Below, in pieces: positions 7,316 to 15,458 of a stretch of DNA of 64,000 bases. Location: positions 17,499 to 81,498 of the IMG/VR virus record IMGVR_UViG_3300038701_002786; one strand, written 5' to 3'. The translations under genes and the position numbers were made by a program. How positions within the stretch are numbered: position 1 is the first letter of the stretch; each line of letters opens with the position of its first letter. The DNA comes from a virus. The notes under the pieces are model-generated. The model was given only the letters and a program-made list of their open reading frames with translations. It had not been told where the DNA came from and ran no database searches.

Positions 7316-8052
7316 GGGTTCGCCTCGATGCGTTGCATCTGTTTGTGGTGGATGTAAAACGTGGTGTATAGCGCTCGACAGTAGGCATCCTTATATCCTT
7401 CACAACTCAATCCATCCAAACACACAGTCAATAAGCGTTGTGATTCTCTCGGCGTCCACTCCATGTGGATAGGTGATGCTCTTGGGCCTTCGTACAACAC
7501 AAAGCCCCCAACCATATTGACACTTGCAAATACAAACATCCCCCTCTGGTTATTAAGCACTCTCGGGTCCGGCATAAGACCACTGGCAACAGAAACAACA
7601 TCCTTAAATCCCGCACTCTCAAGATGTGGGCATGGCTTTCTATCCAAAATTGAAGGTGTTTTACCCTCTAAAGTCGGGGGTGAAATACCCTCACTCCATG
7701 TGGAGGGTTTTCGTATTTTGGTGCCGTGCATCCTCACCATCATGGGCAAACAATGATCAAGCAACCAACGGTTGCGGGTATTGCAGTCGCAATCGTGAGA
7801 GTGCCAACCTTGGTCCCGTATGATCGATGTCAATGCTGCAACCGATCCACGTACATCCAAATCCATGCGGTGCATGACGTAGATGTATTGCCTGTGAAGA
7901 CGGTCGGGCATCGAAATGCCCTTTGTGTCTTTGATGTATTGCCACACTTCATCAGCCAAAGGCTTGTCTCGATCCACCCGAGCCAACCACTGAAATAAGC
8001 CACCAAGACCTTGCTGATGGCAAGCGCTTCTAAGTTCGCCAAAATCAACCAC
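7312..8052 (-). CDS. DFGE-family hypothetical protein, GTG start
   Basis: This 246-residue protein opens VVDFGELRSACHQQG, aligning with the protein at 4213. The GTG at 8052 has GGAGG at good spacing and makes the two paralogues begin at the same residue, so it was preferred over the ATG at 8070. The sequence includes a CDCNTRNRWLLDHC segment and a Cys-poor C-terminal half with TPRESQRLL. The role is unknown. Confidence 0.65.
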   Translation of the reverse strand: MVDFGELRSACHQQGLGGLFQWLARVDRDKPLADEVWQYIKDTKGISMPDRLHRQYIYVMHRMDLDVRGSVAALTSIIRDQGWHSHDCDCNTRNRWLLDHCLPMMVRMHGTKIRKPSTWSEGISPPTLEGKTPSILDRKPCPHLESAGFKDVVSVASGLMPDPRVLNNQRGMFVFASVNMVGGFVLYEGPRASPIHMEWTPRESQRLLTVCLDGLSCEGYKDAYCRALYTTFYIHHKQMQRIEANP

Positions 8053-8665
8053 ACTCAACCTCCACGCCATCCACCATCAAAGTCGACTTCATCACAGTCA
8101 CATCTCGATCCTTAATCACCACAGTGAGCGCTGTATTGAGTCGTTGGATCTCATGTATTGCAGATGACTCAAAATACTCAGCCATTTGCGCCTTGAGCGC
8201 TTCATCCTCACAGGATTCAACGATCAATGATGCAGTTTCCCATCTGTGGAGTTGGACGGCTTCACGAAGCGCGCCAAATTCACCGTGCTCTTCAACACAC
8301 TGCATATCCATGCGTCGCAAAACCTCTTGACTGAACCTCACCCAATAATGACGCACTGTAGCCTTGTCTACACCCTTGCGTGATGGGACGATTTTCCTCG
8401 TCATTTTGTTGATGTAAAATGACCTCTCATAAGGCAATTCAATTGGCGCAAATCGCTCATCAGACAGGTTGAGGTATCGATAGAAATATTGTTCTTGAGA
8501 GTTTCTGGGGGCATCAACGCGCTCCACCAAATACACATCGCCATCAATGACAAAGCGTTGCTGACTCTCTTTCATCTCTTGCAGTTCATGGCCCGACACC
8601 CCGAGCCGCTGCGCAACTGTGGTTGCCTTCATTGGCCTGGAGCGCTCTGCTTTTTCATCATTCAC
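8045..8665 (-). CDS. Hypothetical protein with N-terminal HTH-like segment, GTG start
   Basis: This 206-residue protein has TVAQRLGVSGHELQEM near the N-terminus, a possible helix-turn-helix, then a basic central region (INKMTRKIVPSRKG) and an acidic helical end. The GTG at 8665 is preceded by GAGGGTGTT. It overlaps the next gene by eight bases. DNA binding is only suggested by the N-terminal segment. No family was recognised. Confidence 0.58.
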   Translation of the reverse strand: MNDEKAERSRPMKATTVAQRLGVSGHELQEMKESQQRFVIDGDVYLVERVDAPRNSQEQYFYRYLNLSDERFAPIELPYERSFYINKMTRKIVPSRKGVDKATVRHYWVRFSQEVLRRMDMQCVEEHGEFGALREAVQLHRWETASLIVESCEDEALKAQMAEYFESSAIHEIQRLNTALTVVIKDRDVTVMKSTLMVDGVEVECG

Positions 8666-8680
8666 AACACACCCTCTTAT

Positions 8681-8884
8681 TCAACAAAACAGTCCGTCAA
8701 TATAAAGTTGTAACGCCATGATGCGCGTAAGCTCTCGAAACGCCAGATTTGGCTTCGAGCTTCTGGACACATGCCAAATCAACCACTTTCGCTTAACAGT
8801 CAGCCCGATGTTGACCTTCGCCATAGATGGTGAAGCACACAACGCTCGGTGTCGCATTTGTTTTTTCACGTCTTCACTGAGCAT
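8681..8884 (-). CDS. Small basic hypothetical protein
   Basis: This 67-residue protein starts MLSEDVKKQMRHRAL and has a net positive charge (TVKRKWLIWHVSRSSKPN). The ATG at 8884 has GAGGAGACCA directly upstream and overlaps the end of the zinc gene by 11 bases. A nucleic-acid contact is possible. No evidence identifies a family. Confidence 0.5.
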   Translation of the reverse strand: MLSEDVKKQMRHRALCASPSMAKVNIGLTVKRKWLIWHVSRSSKPNLAFRELTRIMALQLYIDGLFC

Positions 8885-9110
8885 TGGTCTCCTCACATTT
8901 GGTACACATCACCAACGAGTCATCGCCAGCGGTGTCAAACCACTCTCCGCACACTTCACAATGCTTCGCTTCACCACCGAGGATCGCGTGAGCGAGTGGA
9001 TGAAGGTAAATCTCGGCATCTTCACGACATGTTGTGCACGTTGTCAGCCCATCATCACCGTCGCCCTCAGACCTTGGCACAAGGCGCTCACAACACCCAC
9101 ACACACTCAT
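8874..9110 (-). CDS. Small double zinc-ribbon protein
   Basis: This 78-residue protein starts MSVCGCCERLVPRS. Four Cys pairs are visible: CGCC, CTTC, CEVC and CTKC. The ATG at 9110 has AGGGTGAAACA upstream, whereas the earlier ATG at 9131 has no ribosome site. Its spacing suggests two zinc ribbons side by side. It does not share the CGC core of the other family. The role is unknown. Confidence 0.65.
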   Translation of the reverse strand: MSVCGCCERLVPRSEGDGDDGLTTCTTCREDAEIYLHPLAHAILGGEAKHCEVCGEWFDTAGDDSLVMCTKCEETNAQ

Positions 9111-9134
9111 TGTTTCACCCTGCTCTGGCATGGC

Positions 9135-9692
9135 TTAAAACTCACTGGACGCAATGTAAGCCGTAGATACCAAATCCTCCACAAGCGAAAGCGCAAGGTG
9201 TACAGGACGCCCGTTTTCATCGTGGAATTGAAAATCTTTGATGTCTTGAGGGGTCAATCGCTCGACACTGACTGGTTCAATATCCATTTCTGCCATGGTT
9301 GCGCCAATTGCTCGCTCAACTACCTTGACCGCCAGATTGGGATCGTCCGCCCACACCCAGTGGTATGCCCCATCATCAACGCGGTAGATTTTGAGTTGTT
9401 GCATGAGACGATTGAGTCTCTTGTTGCTCAACTCATCATGAGTCAACAGCAAAGACATTTCCTTGGCAATTTCCTCTCGAAGCCAGTGCTGGTTTACATC
9501 CAGTTCTTCGACAGGAACACCCAACTCTTCACCAGGGCCACACTTGCCTTTGTGTGTGCATACATCATCGGCAAACATGAACCTGTTCCACTCATTCCAG
9601 ATCGGTTCCCCGCATGATTCACAAATGCTAATGTACTCACGATCGCGCAACTCAACTTCTCGCTCAATCTCTTGTTTGTCCATCCTATCCAT
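9135..9692 (-). CDS. Hypothetical protein with zinc motif and YHWVWA box
   Basis: This 185-residue protein has a Cys cluster near the N-terminus (CESCGEP, then C-x-HKGKC). In the C-terminal half come LKIYRVDDGAYHWVWADD, IGATMAEMDIEP and LTPQDIKDF. The gene at 12286 repeats the second set of motifs, so they are paralogues. Short proteins with a W-A-x-x-x-x-A element after a DG-turn are common in phages. Their activity is not known to me. A 299-residue frame on the opposite strand is a shadow. Confidence 0.65.
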   Translation of the reverse strand: MDRMDKQEIEREVELRDREYISICESCGEPIWNEWNRFMFADDVCTHKGKCGPGEELGVPVEELDVNQHWLREEIAKEMSLLLTHDELSNKRLNRLMQQLKIYRVDDGAYHWVWADDPNLAVKVVERAIGATMAEMDIEPVSVERLTPQDIKDFQFHDENGRPVHLALSLVEDLVSTAYIASSEF

Positions 9693-9769
9693 AGTCTTTT
9701 CTCACTGTGTTTGTTGTTTTATTCACTGTGCTTCGCACCGACGAAGCTCTCTTTCGATGCCTACGCCGT

Positions 9770-10417
9770 TCACCATTCACTCCATTCATCAAAACACTCA
9801 TCCAAAAATTCATCATGGTGCCCATCACCAGTTGGCGTGTCTTCCGGTTCGGGCACATCGGTCCAAGTGACATTCAGAACCAATGACTCACCTGTGCAGG
9901 GCGTGCGTCCTCCGTGCGAGGATCGAATCACATCACCATCTTTACTCGGCTCTGACATCACGCTGAAGTCACTGTCATGCTCGTCACCGCACGCGGGGCA
10001 ATTGTGATAGTAAAAGCACATTTGGTCGAACACATGGTCAGGGTTACCGTCATACCAATCCCATTCCTTAGTCAGTTCGTGTGTGTGTTGCTCACCCTCA
10101 TAATACATGAAGCCTCGCGTCAGTTTCGTCTTTGGCCGTGGGTTTTTGAGCATCAGGACTTCCTCACACTCCCAAAACAAATGACAACCGCTAAACACCT
10201 TGCCGGTGGTCTCACACTCGGTCAAACCCACCACAATTGAATCACACATTGCCACAGCGACGATCTGGCCTTCGATCTGGAACCAGATGCGATCACCCCG
10301 TCGAAACCCCTTCGGTGCATATTGCAACGTCCAGAACGCAAATCCATCGCCTTTGAGCTTGTCTTCCAGTGTGTGCTTGGCTTGTGCCTTTGGTACAGCA
10401 ATCAGTATATCAGTCAC
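9770..10417 (-). CDS. Hypothetical protein, possible PUA/ASCH-like fold, GTG start
   Basis: This 215-residue protein starts VTDILIAVPKAQAKH. A central stretch, KGFRRGDRIWFQIEGQIVAV, resembles the beta-barrel of PUA/ASCH domains. A CPACGDEH motif and an acidic tail (DEFLDECFDEWSEW) follow. The GTG at 10417 has CCCAGGAGAACCT upstream. Longer starts would overlap the preceding gene. The fold suggestion is tentative, and RNA or modified-base binding would follow only if it holds. Confidence 0.52.
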   Translation of the reverse strand: MTDILIAVPKAQAKHTLEDKLKGDGFAFWTLQYAPKGFRRGDRIWFQIEGQIVAVAMCDSIVVGLTECETTGKVFSGCHLFWECEEVLMLKNPRPKTKLTRGFMYYEGEQHTHELTKEWDWYDGNPDHVFDQMCFYYHNCPACGDEHDSDFSVMSEPSKDGDVIRSSHGGRTPCTGESLVLNVTWTDVPEPEDTPTGDGHHDEFLDECFDEWSEW

Positions 10418-10431
10418 AGGTTCTCCTGGGT

Positions 10432-10950
10432 TTACTTCCGTGCAAATTCGCGTCCACATTCGGTCACTGACCAAATCTCCGCATCCGTTGTTTCTCGATC
10501 CTCATGACGCAGCATCAAACCCCATGCAGCAAGTTCATGTACAAACCTTTGGGTCTTTTGCCTGGGACCAGTGGTGTAATTGTTGCGATATGACTCGCCC
10601 TCCCCCGCAGTGTTAAGGCCCAGAGCATGGCGAAGAATAGCGAGATGCTGCATGGTCACTTCATCAAAAGAGGTGATGTCCAACTCATTGTCGATGACCA
10701 GGCGCACAACAACATGTTCGATATTTTCAACCACAAACGGATAGTTAGGATCATCAGGCTCTTCAAGCAACACATCAGTCAAATGACCCAACCGCACATC
10801 AGCGCGCAAACTCAAAGAAGGCTCAATGCTCTCAAGCTCATATCCAGCCAGTTCAACAGCTTCCTTCAGCGCGCCCTGTCTGGTTGTTGAATCACATTCC
10901 CAGAAGTATTCGTCATCGGTACTACAGCACCATTTAATTCCATCGGTCAT
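10432..10950 (-). CDS. HALG-family winged-helix-like protein
   Basis: This 172-residue protein has an acidic N-terminal half (CCSTDDEYFWECDSTT) followed by the HALG domain: ILRHALGLN, SYRNNYTTGP, a helix ending AAWGLML, and IWSVTECGREFA. It is the first gene after a perfect palindrome at 10962-10980, with AGGAATAGACA between the palindrome and the ATG. It therefore probably starts its own transcription unit under operator control. A regulatory role is plausible. Confidence 0.66.
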   Translation of the reverse strand: MTDGIKWCCSTDDEYFWECDSTTRQGALKEAVELAGYELESIEPSLSLRADVRLGHLTDVLLEEPDDPNYPFVVENIEHVVVRLVIDNELDITSFDEVTMQHLAILRHALGLNTAGEGESYRNNYTTGPRQKTQRFVHELAAWGLMLRHEDRETTDAEIWSVTECGREFARK

Positions 10951-10961
10951 TGTCTATTCCT

Positions 10962-10980
10962 GCTGTAAACTGTTTACAGC
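10962..10980. promoter_or_regulatory. Operator-like palindrome, GTGTAAAC-type copy 1
   Basis: GCTGTAAAC and GTTTACAGC flank one central T: a perfect 9+1+9 palindrome that ends 12 bases upstream of the ATG at 10950. It shares the core TGTAAAC-N-GTTTACA with copies at 14228, 21367, 29839 and 47913. All five sit just upstream of genes. The binding protein is unknown. Confidence 0.72.
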
Positions 10981-10988
10981 TTCTCTTG

Positions 10989-11933
10989 TTAACTAAAGTT
11001 TAGATTTACGACACAAGGGTCCAAAATCACGGGCTCTTTACATTCAACAGACATCTGCTCCGGCAAAGGAACCGATGGCAATTTGGTTCCAATTGGTTGA
11101 CGTAACAACTCGGTCAATACATGTTCACATGCCTGCAAAACATCACGCCAAACCGCTCTTTCGACTGCATCAGTTGTTAGCACAGGATCATATGCGGTCC
11201 ATTCAGCGACACCAATGTTGTCCATTTTCCAGAAACCTAAAACTACAGGGTACGGAGTCGTTGGTCGCGATAGTTCCGCGCACACCCCAAAACTACTTGA
11301 TACAGCAGAATTACCGTGATGATCGCGACCCTCAACAACCAAGTTTAAGACGAACGCCTCAGCGGCCTGTTCATGTTCAATGACATAACGCCGGTGTGCA
11401 GCAATTGGCGCTCCGTGGAGCACGCCATTACCACCAAGGGTCTGATGGTAAAAACCGACGTTATATTGGCTAATGTGATCCCACTTTAAAAAGTCAATAT
11501 CTTTGCCCTGTCGCCAACAATACTGAGCTGCGCGTATCAACATGGAAACATCTGAAAACCAACAAAACAACCGGGTCAAAACAACCAACGCATCAAAACG
11601 GTCCAGCACATGCCAGTGGGCACACTCGCGGGGCAAGGCATTGTCCTGGTGTGTGTAACTCGTTATATGACATGGTATTCTTGGTTCATTAGCGCACAAT
11701 TCAAAAGACAGACAAAAACCCCAATAGCCGATACCACCAATATGAATAATCTCTTCAACAACCAGTGAATCTGCAACATACGGGAAGCATTTATCCAAAA
11801 ACCAATCCCAATCGTCGAGTTCAAAGTTGCACTGACACAACACCGCAGACAAACTTTGTACGGTCTTCAACTTGTTGTTCGCATTGGCCCAACTACGGAC
11901 CTCTGCCATCAAATGTAGTTTGGCTAAACTCAT
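10989..11933 (-). CDS. Hypothetical protein
   Basis: This 314-residue protein starts MSLAKLHLMAEVRSW at an ATG that overlaps the upstream stop (ATGA). It is Trp/Cys-rich with helical segments (DDWDWFLDKCFPYVADSLVV; ALVVLTRLFCWFSDV). The DWFLDKCFP region loosely resembles RWLLDHCLP in the DFGE-family protein at 7312, so a distant relationship is possible. The function is unknown. Confidence 0.62.
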   Translation of the reverse strand: MSLAKLHLMAEVRSWANANNKLKTVQSLSAVLCQCNFELDDWDWFLDKCFPYVADSLVVEEIIHIGGIGYWGFCLSFELCANEPRIPCHITSYTHQDNALPRECAHWHVLDRFDALVVLTRLFCWFSDVSMLIRAAQYCWRQGKDIDFLKWDHISQYNVGFYHQTLGGNGVLHGAPIAAHRRYVIEHEQAAEAFVLNLVVEGRDHHGNSAVSSSFGVCAELSRPTTPYPVVLGFWKMDNIGVAEWTAYDPVLTTDAVERAVWRDVLQACEHVLTELLRQPIGTKLPSVPLPEQMSVECKEPVILDPCVVNLNFS

Positions 11934-12184
11934 TCTGTTTTCGCTGAGCGAGAGCTCACAACAAACGAAACGGTGAAGTCCCAATTAATTTCAATTGGCT
12001 GAAAACAAGAATCGCAGGTCGTCTTCAGTGAACATGTATTGTAGCGCAACACATCCTCCAAGCACTCCGTAATGTGGCCGCAATGCGGACACATGAACAT
12101 ATCGTCAGACGACGTTGCACCATCTTCTTGGATGTGCACGTCGTGTGTTTTGGCAATCGCTTCTAATTCAATCTTCGTTTTCAT
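11930..12184 (-). CDS. Small zinc-ribbon protein
   Basis: This 84-residue protein starts MKTKIELEAIAKTHD, with CPHCGHITEC, a further Cys at CSLKTTC, then CDSC-type spacing before an aromatic end. The Cys pairs fit a zinc ribbon. The ATG at 12184 is preceded by GGTGGATGTGTTC. It couples to the next gene through ATGA. The role is unknown. Confidence 0.62.
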   Translation of the reverse strand: MKTKIELEAIAKTHDVHIQEDGATSSDDMFMCPHCGHITECLEDVLRYNTCSLKTTCDSCFQPIEINWDFTVSFVVSSRSAKTE

Positions 12185-12285
12185 GAACACATCCACCAAT
12201 ATAAGGAACACACCAGTTCCTGAGACACAAGTAAGACACCAAAGACTTCCAATACAGAATGAAACTCAGTCAAAACAAACATTAC

Positions 12286-12879
12286 TCACCATGAACTTGA
12301 GCAGATATAAAGCCAAATAGCGCCGCAACGAGCCACTTGAAATGCACAAGGGACAGATTGTCTTGTCAACGCATCGATCGAACTGAATTCAACAACTTCA
12401 TCTGGAGTAAGTTGATAGACCTCATCAGAATATTCGACATCCGCCATATACCCAATAGATGAATCAAGACACATGCGCGCCATTGTTTCATTTTCGGCCC
12501 ACACCCAATGATATTCGCCATCATCGAAACGGTAAATGTTTAGAGCTCTGGTCAAGCGTCGATATTCATTTCTCGAATGTTGTTCGCGTTGGGTCAACTT
12601 GATCAGTTCGGTCAATAATGCGTCACGTATTTGCACCTGAGACATAGCCTCGGACAACCCGCCTACGTGGCCATCAACCATATCCAACTCTCCACCATTA
12701 CCCTGAGCCAACGATAATTGGCCATCTTGTGTACTGGAGGGTTTAGATATTTCAGCAATGGGATGTTCATTTTCTTTTGCGACACCAACTGCATCAATTC
12801 GCGCCTGCAAACGTTCAACAAACGCCGTCAAGCTCATGAAAATCAACATACACACCGTGAAAAGCATAAATTCACTCAT
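12286..12879 (-). CDS. Membrane-anchored YHWVWA-box protein
   Basis: This 197-residue protein begins MSEFMLFTVCMLIFMSLTAF, a likely N-terminal membrane anchor, followed by a Gly/Asp-rich linker. The cytoplasmic-looking domain has LNIYRFDDGEYHWVWAEN, GYMADVEYSDEVY and LTPDEVVEF, as in the soluble paralogue at 9135. The ATG overlaps the upstream stop. Anchoring one copy of the domain to the membrane is notable. The function is unknown. Confidence 0.62.
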   Translation of the reverse strand: MSEFMLFTVCMLIFMSLTAFVERLQARIDAVGVAKENEHPIAEISKPSSTQDGQLSLAQGNGGELDMVDGHVGGLSEAMSQVQIRDALLTELIKLTQREQHSRNEYRRLTRALNIYRFDDGEYHWVWAENETMARMCLDSSIGYMADVEYSDEVYQLTPDEVVEFSSIDALTRQSVPCAFQVARCGAIWLYICSSSW

Positions 12880-13565
12880 TGCTCATTATCCTCATTGGAG
12901 TTCACCAAGTGCCAGGATTTCGACTCAACATCAATGTGCACAACAACCGATTCAACTATTGGCCCATCAGGAACGAATGGGTGTGACCACTCATGACCTC
13001 GCGCCATACAATATCCGTCGATCACATCGCCGATCAGCTCAGACAACTCGTTCAGATCGGCACCATGCCACACTGCATCTAAATCATCATCCTGCTGCCA
13101 GTCCGCATATGCAGACCACGCTTTTTCGAGCATCGACTTGATCTCACTTGCCGCAAGACAATCCCCTGTGCGCGCTGGTTTGGTCATGCGAACTTCGAGT
13201 TCATAGCGCTGCTCAGTCCATCCGCGCTCCAAAACACGATTAACATACGCGTCGATAGCACCCATACGCGATGCGGCAAAACCCCATTCATATCCAGCAT
13301 CAGTCACACACAGCATAGGCTTTACGCCCCATACTCGACGTTGAATATCAAGATGACGCTCAACGCTCTCAAAATGTGCCCATGCAAGGCTAGCGAGCCT
13401 CACAAGAAGGCTCTGACGCCTTTGATGGTGGCGAACATGAAGCACTTCTGTGCATTGACGTAACAAGCCCGCCCAACCATGCGGACCCAGTTGGTCATCG
13501 TGCTCCTGGCTGTACTTCTGACGGGATTTGTACTTGGAAATAATCAGCGCGGTGAGAAATTTCAT
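12876..13565 (-). CDS. EHDD-motif phage accessory protein
   Basis: This 229-residue protein has KYSQEHDDQLGPHGW followed by RRQSLLVRLASLAWAHFES. That order recalls small phage proteins with EHDD..H..GW and a following LVKVAALA-type helix, usually of unassigned function. The C-terminal half is acidic and has no recognised domain. AAAGAGGGTCC lies upstream of the ATG. The upstream gap has a 15-base tandem duplication. Confidence 0.58.
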   Translation of the reverse strand: MKFLTALIISKYKSRQKYSQEHDDQLGPHGWAGLLRQCTEVLHVRHHQRRQSLLVRLASLAWAHFESVERHLDIQRRVWGVKPMLCVTDAGYEWGFAASRMGAIDAYVNRVLERGWTEQRYELEVRMTKPARTGDCLAASEIKSMLEKAWSAYADWQQDDDLDAVWHGADLNELSELIGDVIDGYCMARGHEWSHPFVPDGPIVESVVVHIDVESKSWHLVNSNEDNEQ

Positions 13566-13627
13566 GGTTGGACCCTCTTTGTTGAATCCATTTGCATAGA
13601 ATGTTCAGTTACTTTACAGAATTATTG

Positions 13628-13657
13628 TTATCGGCTGTTATGTTATCGGCTGTTATG
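13628..13657. repeat. 15-base perfect tandem duplication
   Basis: TTATCGGCTGTTATG occurs twice head to tail. It lies at the 3' end of the minus-strand gene at 13653 and just upstream of the next transcription interval. It may be a recent slippage duplication or a pair of protein sites. Confidence 0.6.
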
Positions 13658-14222
13658 TCTTGGCGAGTTTTCCGCCAGGACAAAGGGTTTTGCTCAACAG
13701 AAACAAAACCTGTTCGAACTTTTGATTGATGTTGTCATTGGGATTGACACCATTTGCTCTCAGTACTGCATCGAAACGCCTACCAAATTGCAGAAAACCA
13801 TTCCGAGCAATCAATGCACGTTGCAACGTCTGGCGCACCAGTCTGAAGTCCGATTGCGTCGTCCAGCCCAAATCCTTGTACAGCAATTTCAATTGATGAC
13901 AGGCCTCTTCGTACTGCGTCTTTGATGCAGCAATATCTCGACATGCCTGTGTGAATTGAGTTGAATCAGTCGATTCTGGCAAACCCAACGCTCGAAGTGA
14001 CTCAATCCAAACCTGTTGAATATCACCATGTCGAATGACAGATGATTCCATCCGGAAATACTTGTCATTTAACTCAACAGATCGAATTTTCAGTGCAACC
14101 GTCTCCGCGCCTTGCCTGGAGAGCAAGACCAACCCCTGCTCGAAGCCTTGGACTTCGTAAACAAAGTCTGTGCGTCTGCTTCGATAGATATCACCGATTG
14201 AAATATCAGTCATCACATTCAC
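13653..14222 (-). CDS. GD-box hypothetical protein with coiled-coil middle
   Basis: This 189-residue protein has an N-terminal SIGDIYRSRRTDFVYEVQGF, a small beta-rich opening also seen in the genes at 14294, 16921 and 17926. A helical middle follows (ACRDIAASKTQYEEACHQL) and a basic end. It starts six bases from a perfect 21-base palindrome and lies downstream of an ATGAGTCT-type palindrome, so it probably has its own promoter. The role is unknown. Confidence 0.62.
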   Translation of the reverse strand: MNVMTDISIGDIYRSRRTDFVYEVQGFEQGLVLLSRQGAETVALKIRSVELNDKYFRMESSVIRHGDIQQVWIESLRALGLPESTDSTQFTQACRDIAASKTQYEEACHQLKLLYKDLGWTTQSDFRLVRQTLQRALIARNGFLQFGRRFDAVLRANGVNPNDNINQKFEQVLFLLSKTLCPGGKLAKT

Positions 14223-14227
14223 TCCGC

Positions 14228-14248
14228 AGGTGTAAACAGTTTACACCT
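14228..14248. promoter_or_regulatory. Operator-like palindrome, GTGTAAAC-type copy 2
   Basis: AGGTGTAAAC and its exact inverse GTTTACACCT flank one central A. It ends six bases from the start of the minus-strand gene at 14222. The ATGAGTCT-type palindrome lies 17 bases further upstream of that gene. Binding would block transcription or translation initiation. Confidence 0.78.
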
Positions 14249-14265
14249 AGTTTGTTTTGTATAAA

Positions 14266-14288
14266 ATGAGTCTACATTTAAGACTCAT
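14266..14288. promoter_or_regulatory. Operator-like palindrome, ATGAGTCT-type copy 1
   Basis: ATGAGTCT, spacer ACATTTA, AGACTCAT. The eight-base arms are perfect and the spacer is conserved in other copies. It lies upstream of the minus-strand gene at 14222. The TTTATAC that follows on the minus strand could be a -10 element, which would place the site over a promoter. Confidence 0.75.
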
Positions 14289-14293
14289 TGTTT

Positions 14294-15004
14294 TCAATAG
14301 TGTTTTTGTTTTTCTTCAGATGGAAAAAGATTCTGGATTTGCTTCAACCGGTCACGCATAGATCTGAGTTCTCGGACCAAAGACACTTCCATCATCGCAC
14401 GTTGGTCGACATTCGTTTCATCCTTGATGATCTGGATTGCTTTCATCCACAAACGGTTGTTGGTGGCAACGCGAAAATGCTCCAGTGAAGACATGTTTTG
14501 TGTGTGTGACTGAACAATGGGATGCCGTTGGCAAAAATCATTGAGTTCCCTCATGAACACAATCTTGTCGCATGTATCCATCTCATCTGTGTACCTCCGA
14601 ACATCCCATTGAGCAGCGGTATCAACTTCGTCCTCTTCCACTTCCTTCAAATAAGCGATTCGACTGGCGTTGAGTTTTTCAAGACATTCCGGTCCATCAT
14701 CAACGCCTTCGACATAAAGACCCATGATACGCTCTGGCCCATCTCTTTGAAGCAGATCGCGCGAATCCCACCAGCCATGCAACTTATAAAGTTCCACAGG
14801 CCGATTAATGTACGAGACCAAGGGCATGTATAACGTCCCATTCGGTCGAAATGAAATAGAACTTCGCGAAGTACGCATGATGCCAGTTGGAGTAATTCTG
14901 GTGATTTGAATTGGATATCCACCCCGAACCCAATCAATAAACACCCAAACCACATCACCCGGTCGAATCTCCAACATATTGCCAGTGCGTTTATCTACTG
15001 ACAT
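14294..15004 (-). CDS. GD-box hypothetical protein
   Basis: This 236-residue protein has an N-terminal IRPGDVVWVFIDWVRGGYPI, the GD-box shared with several neighbours, then LHGWWDSRDLLQ and a helical C-terminal half. AAGGATAAGTC precedes the ATG at 15004, which overlaps the upstream gene by 14 bases. The opening may be a small SH3- or PUA-like barrel. That is a guess from the GDxVW pattern. Confidence 0.6.
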   Translation of the reverse strand: MSVDKRTGNMLEIRPGDVVWVFIDWVRGGYPIQITRITPTGIMRTSRSSISFRPNGTLYMPLVSYINRPVELYKLHGWWDSRDLLQRDGPERIMGLYVEGVDDGPECLEKLNASRIAYLKEVEEDEVDTAAQWDVRRYTDEMDTCDKIVFMRELNDFCQRHPIVQSHTQNMSSLEHFRVATNNRLWMKAIQIIKDETNVDQRAMMEVSLVRELRSMRDRLKQIQNLFPSEEKQKHY

Positions 15005-15458
15005 GACTTATCCTTTTTTTTGTACCCAACACGTCGAGTAGATCTGAAACTCTTTGTGCAATTTGGCCCATACTCCATTCCGTCCAGTTTTCGTACAATC
15101 CGCGACTCAATCTTCCCGTGTTGGTGTATCCAAACTCCGTTGAAATTTGACATTCATGGAGATGAAGCATCAACGTGAAATCGTCTATCCTGTATACAGC
15201 AATAAGCCCATGATTGGGTCCGCGCTTGAAGTACGGTATTGTCGCATTCATTTTTGAAATGCCCACAATAATTGCTCGCGAATCAGAATTGGCCAAATCA
15301 AGGTTTTCCAAGAATGAATCGAGTCGTTCCAATGCATCTGGAAAACCAATAGGGTTGCACTTCACACAACGCAATTCATCTTGGATGATCAAGTTGTCTG
15401 AGCTAGAAAACCCACAAATAGTACATTCGTGGTCATCGATGTAAAACGGTTCAATCAC
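14991..15458 (-). CDS. Hypothetical zinc-finger protein, GTG start
   Basis: This 155-residue protein starts VIEPFYIDDHECTICGF, with a second pair CVKC, making a small zinc knuckle. A helical and beta-rich remainder follows (MLHLHECQIS). The GTG at 15458 overlaps the methyltransferase stop (GTGA) and has GGGAGG five bases upstream, so it was preferred over the ATG at 15488. Coupling to the methyltransferase suggests joint expression. Confidence 0.64.
   Translation of the reverse strand: MIEPFYIDDHECTICGFSSSDNLIIQDELRCVKCNPIGFPDALERLDSFLENLDLANSDSRAIIVGISKMNATIPYFKRGPNHGLIAVYRIDDFTLMLHLHECQISTEFGYTNTGRLSRGLYENWTEWSMGQIAQRVSDLLDVLGTKKRISHVSR

Noticed and set aside
8718-9617. 299-residue plus-strand reading frame
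   Set aside because: It runs antisense to three well-supported minus-strand genes with zinc motifs and paralogues, and its sequence has no recognisable features.
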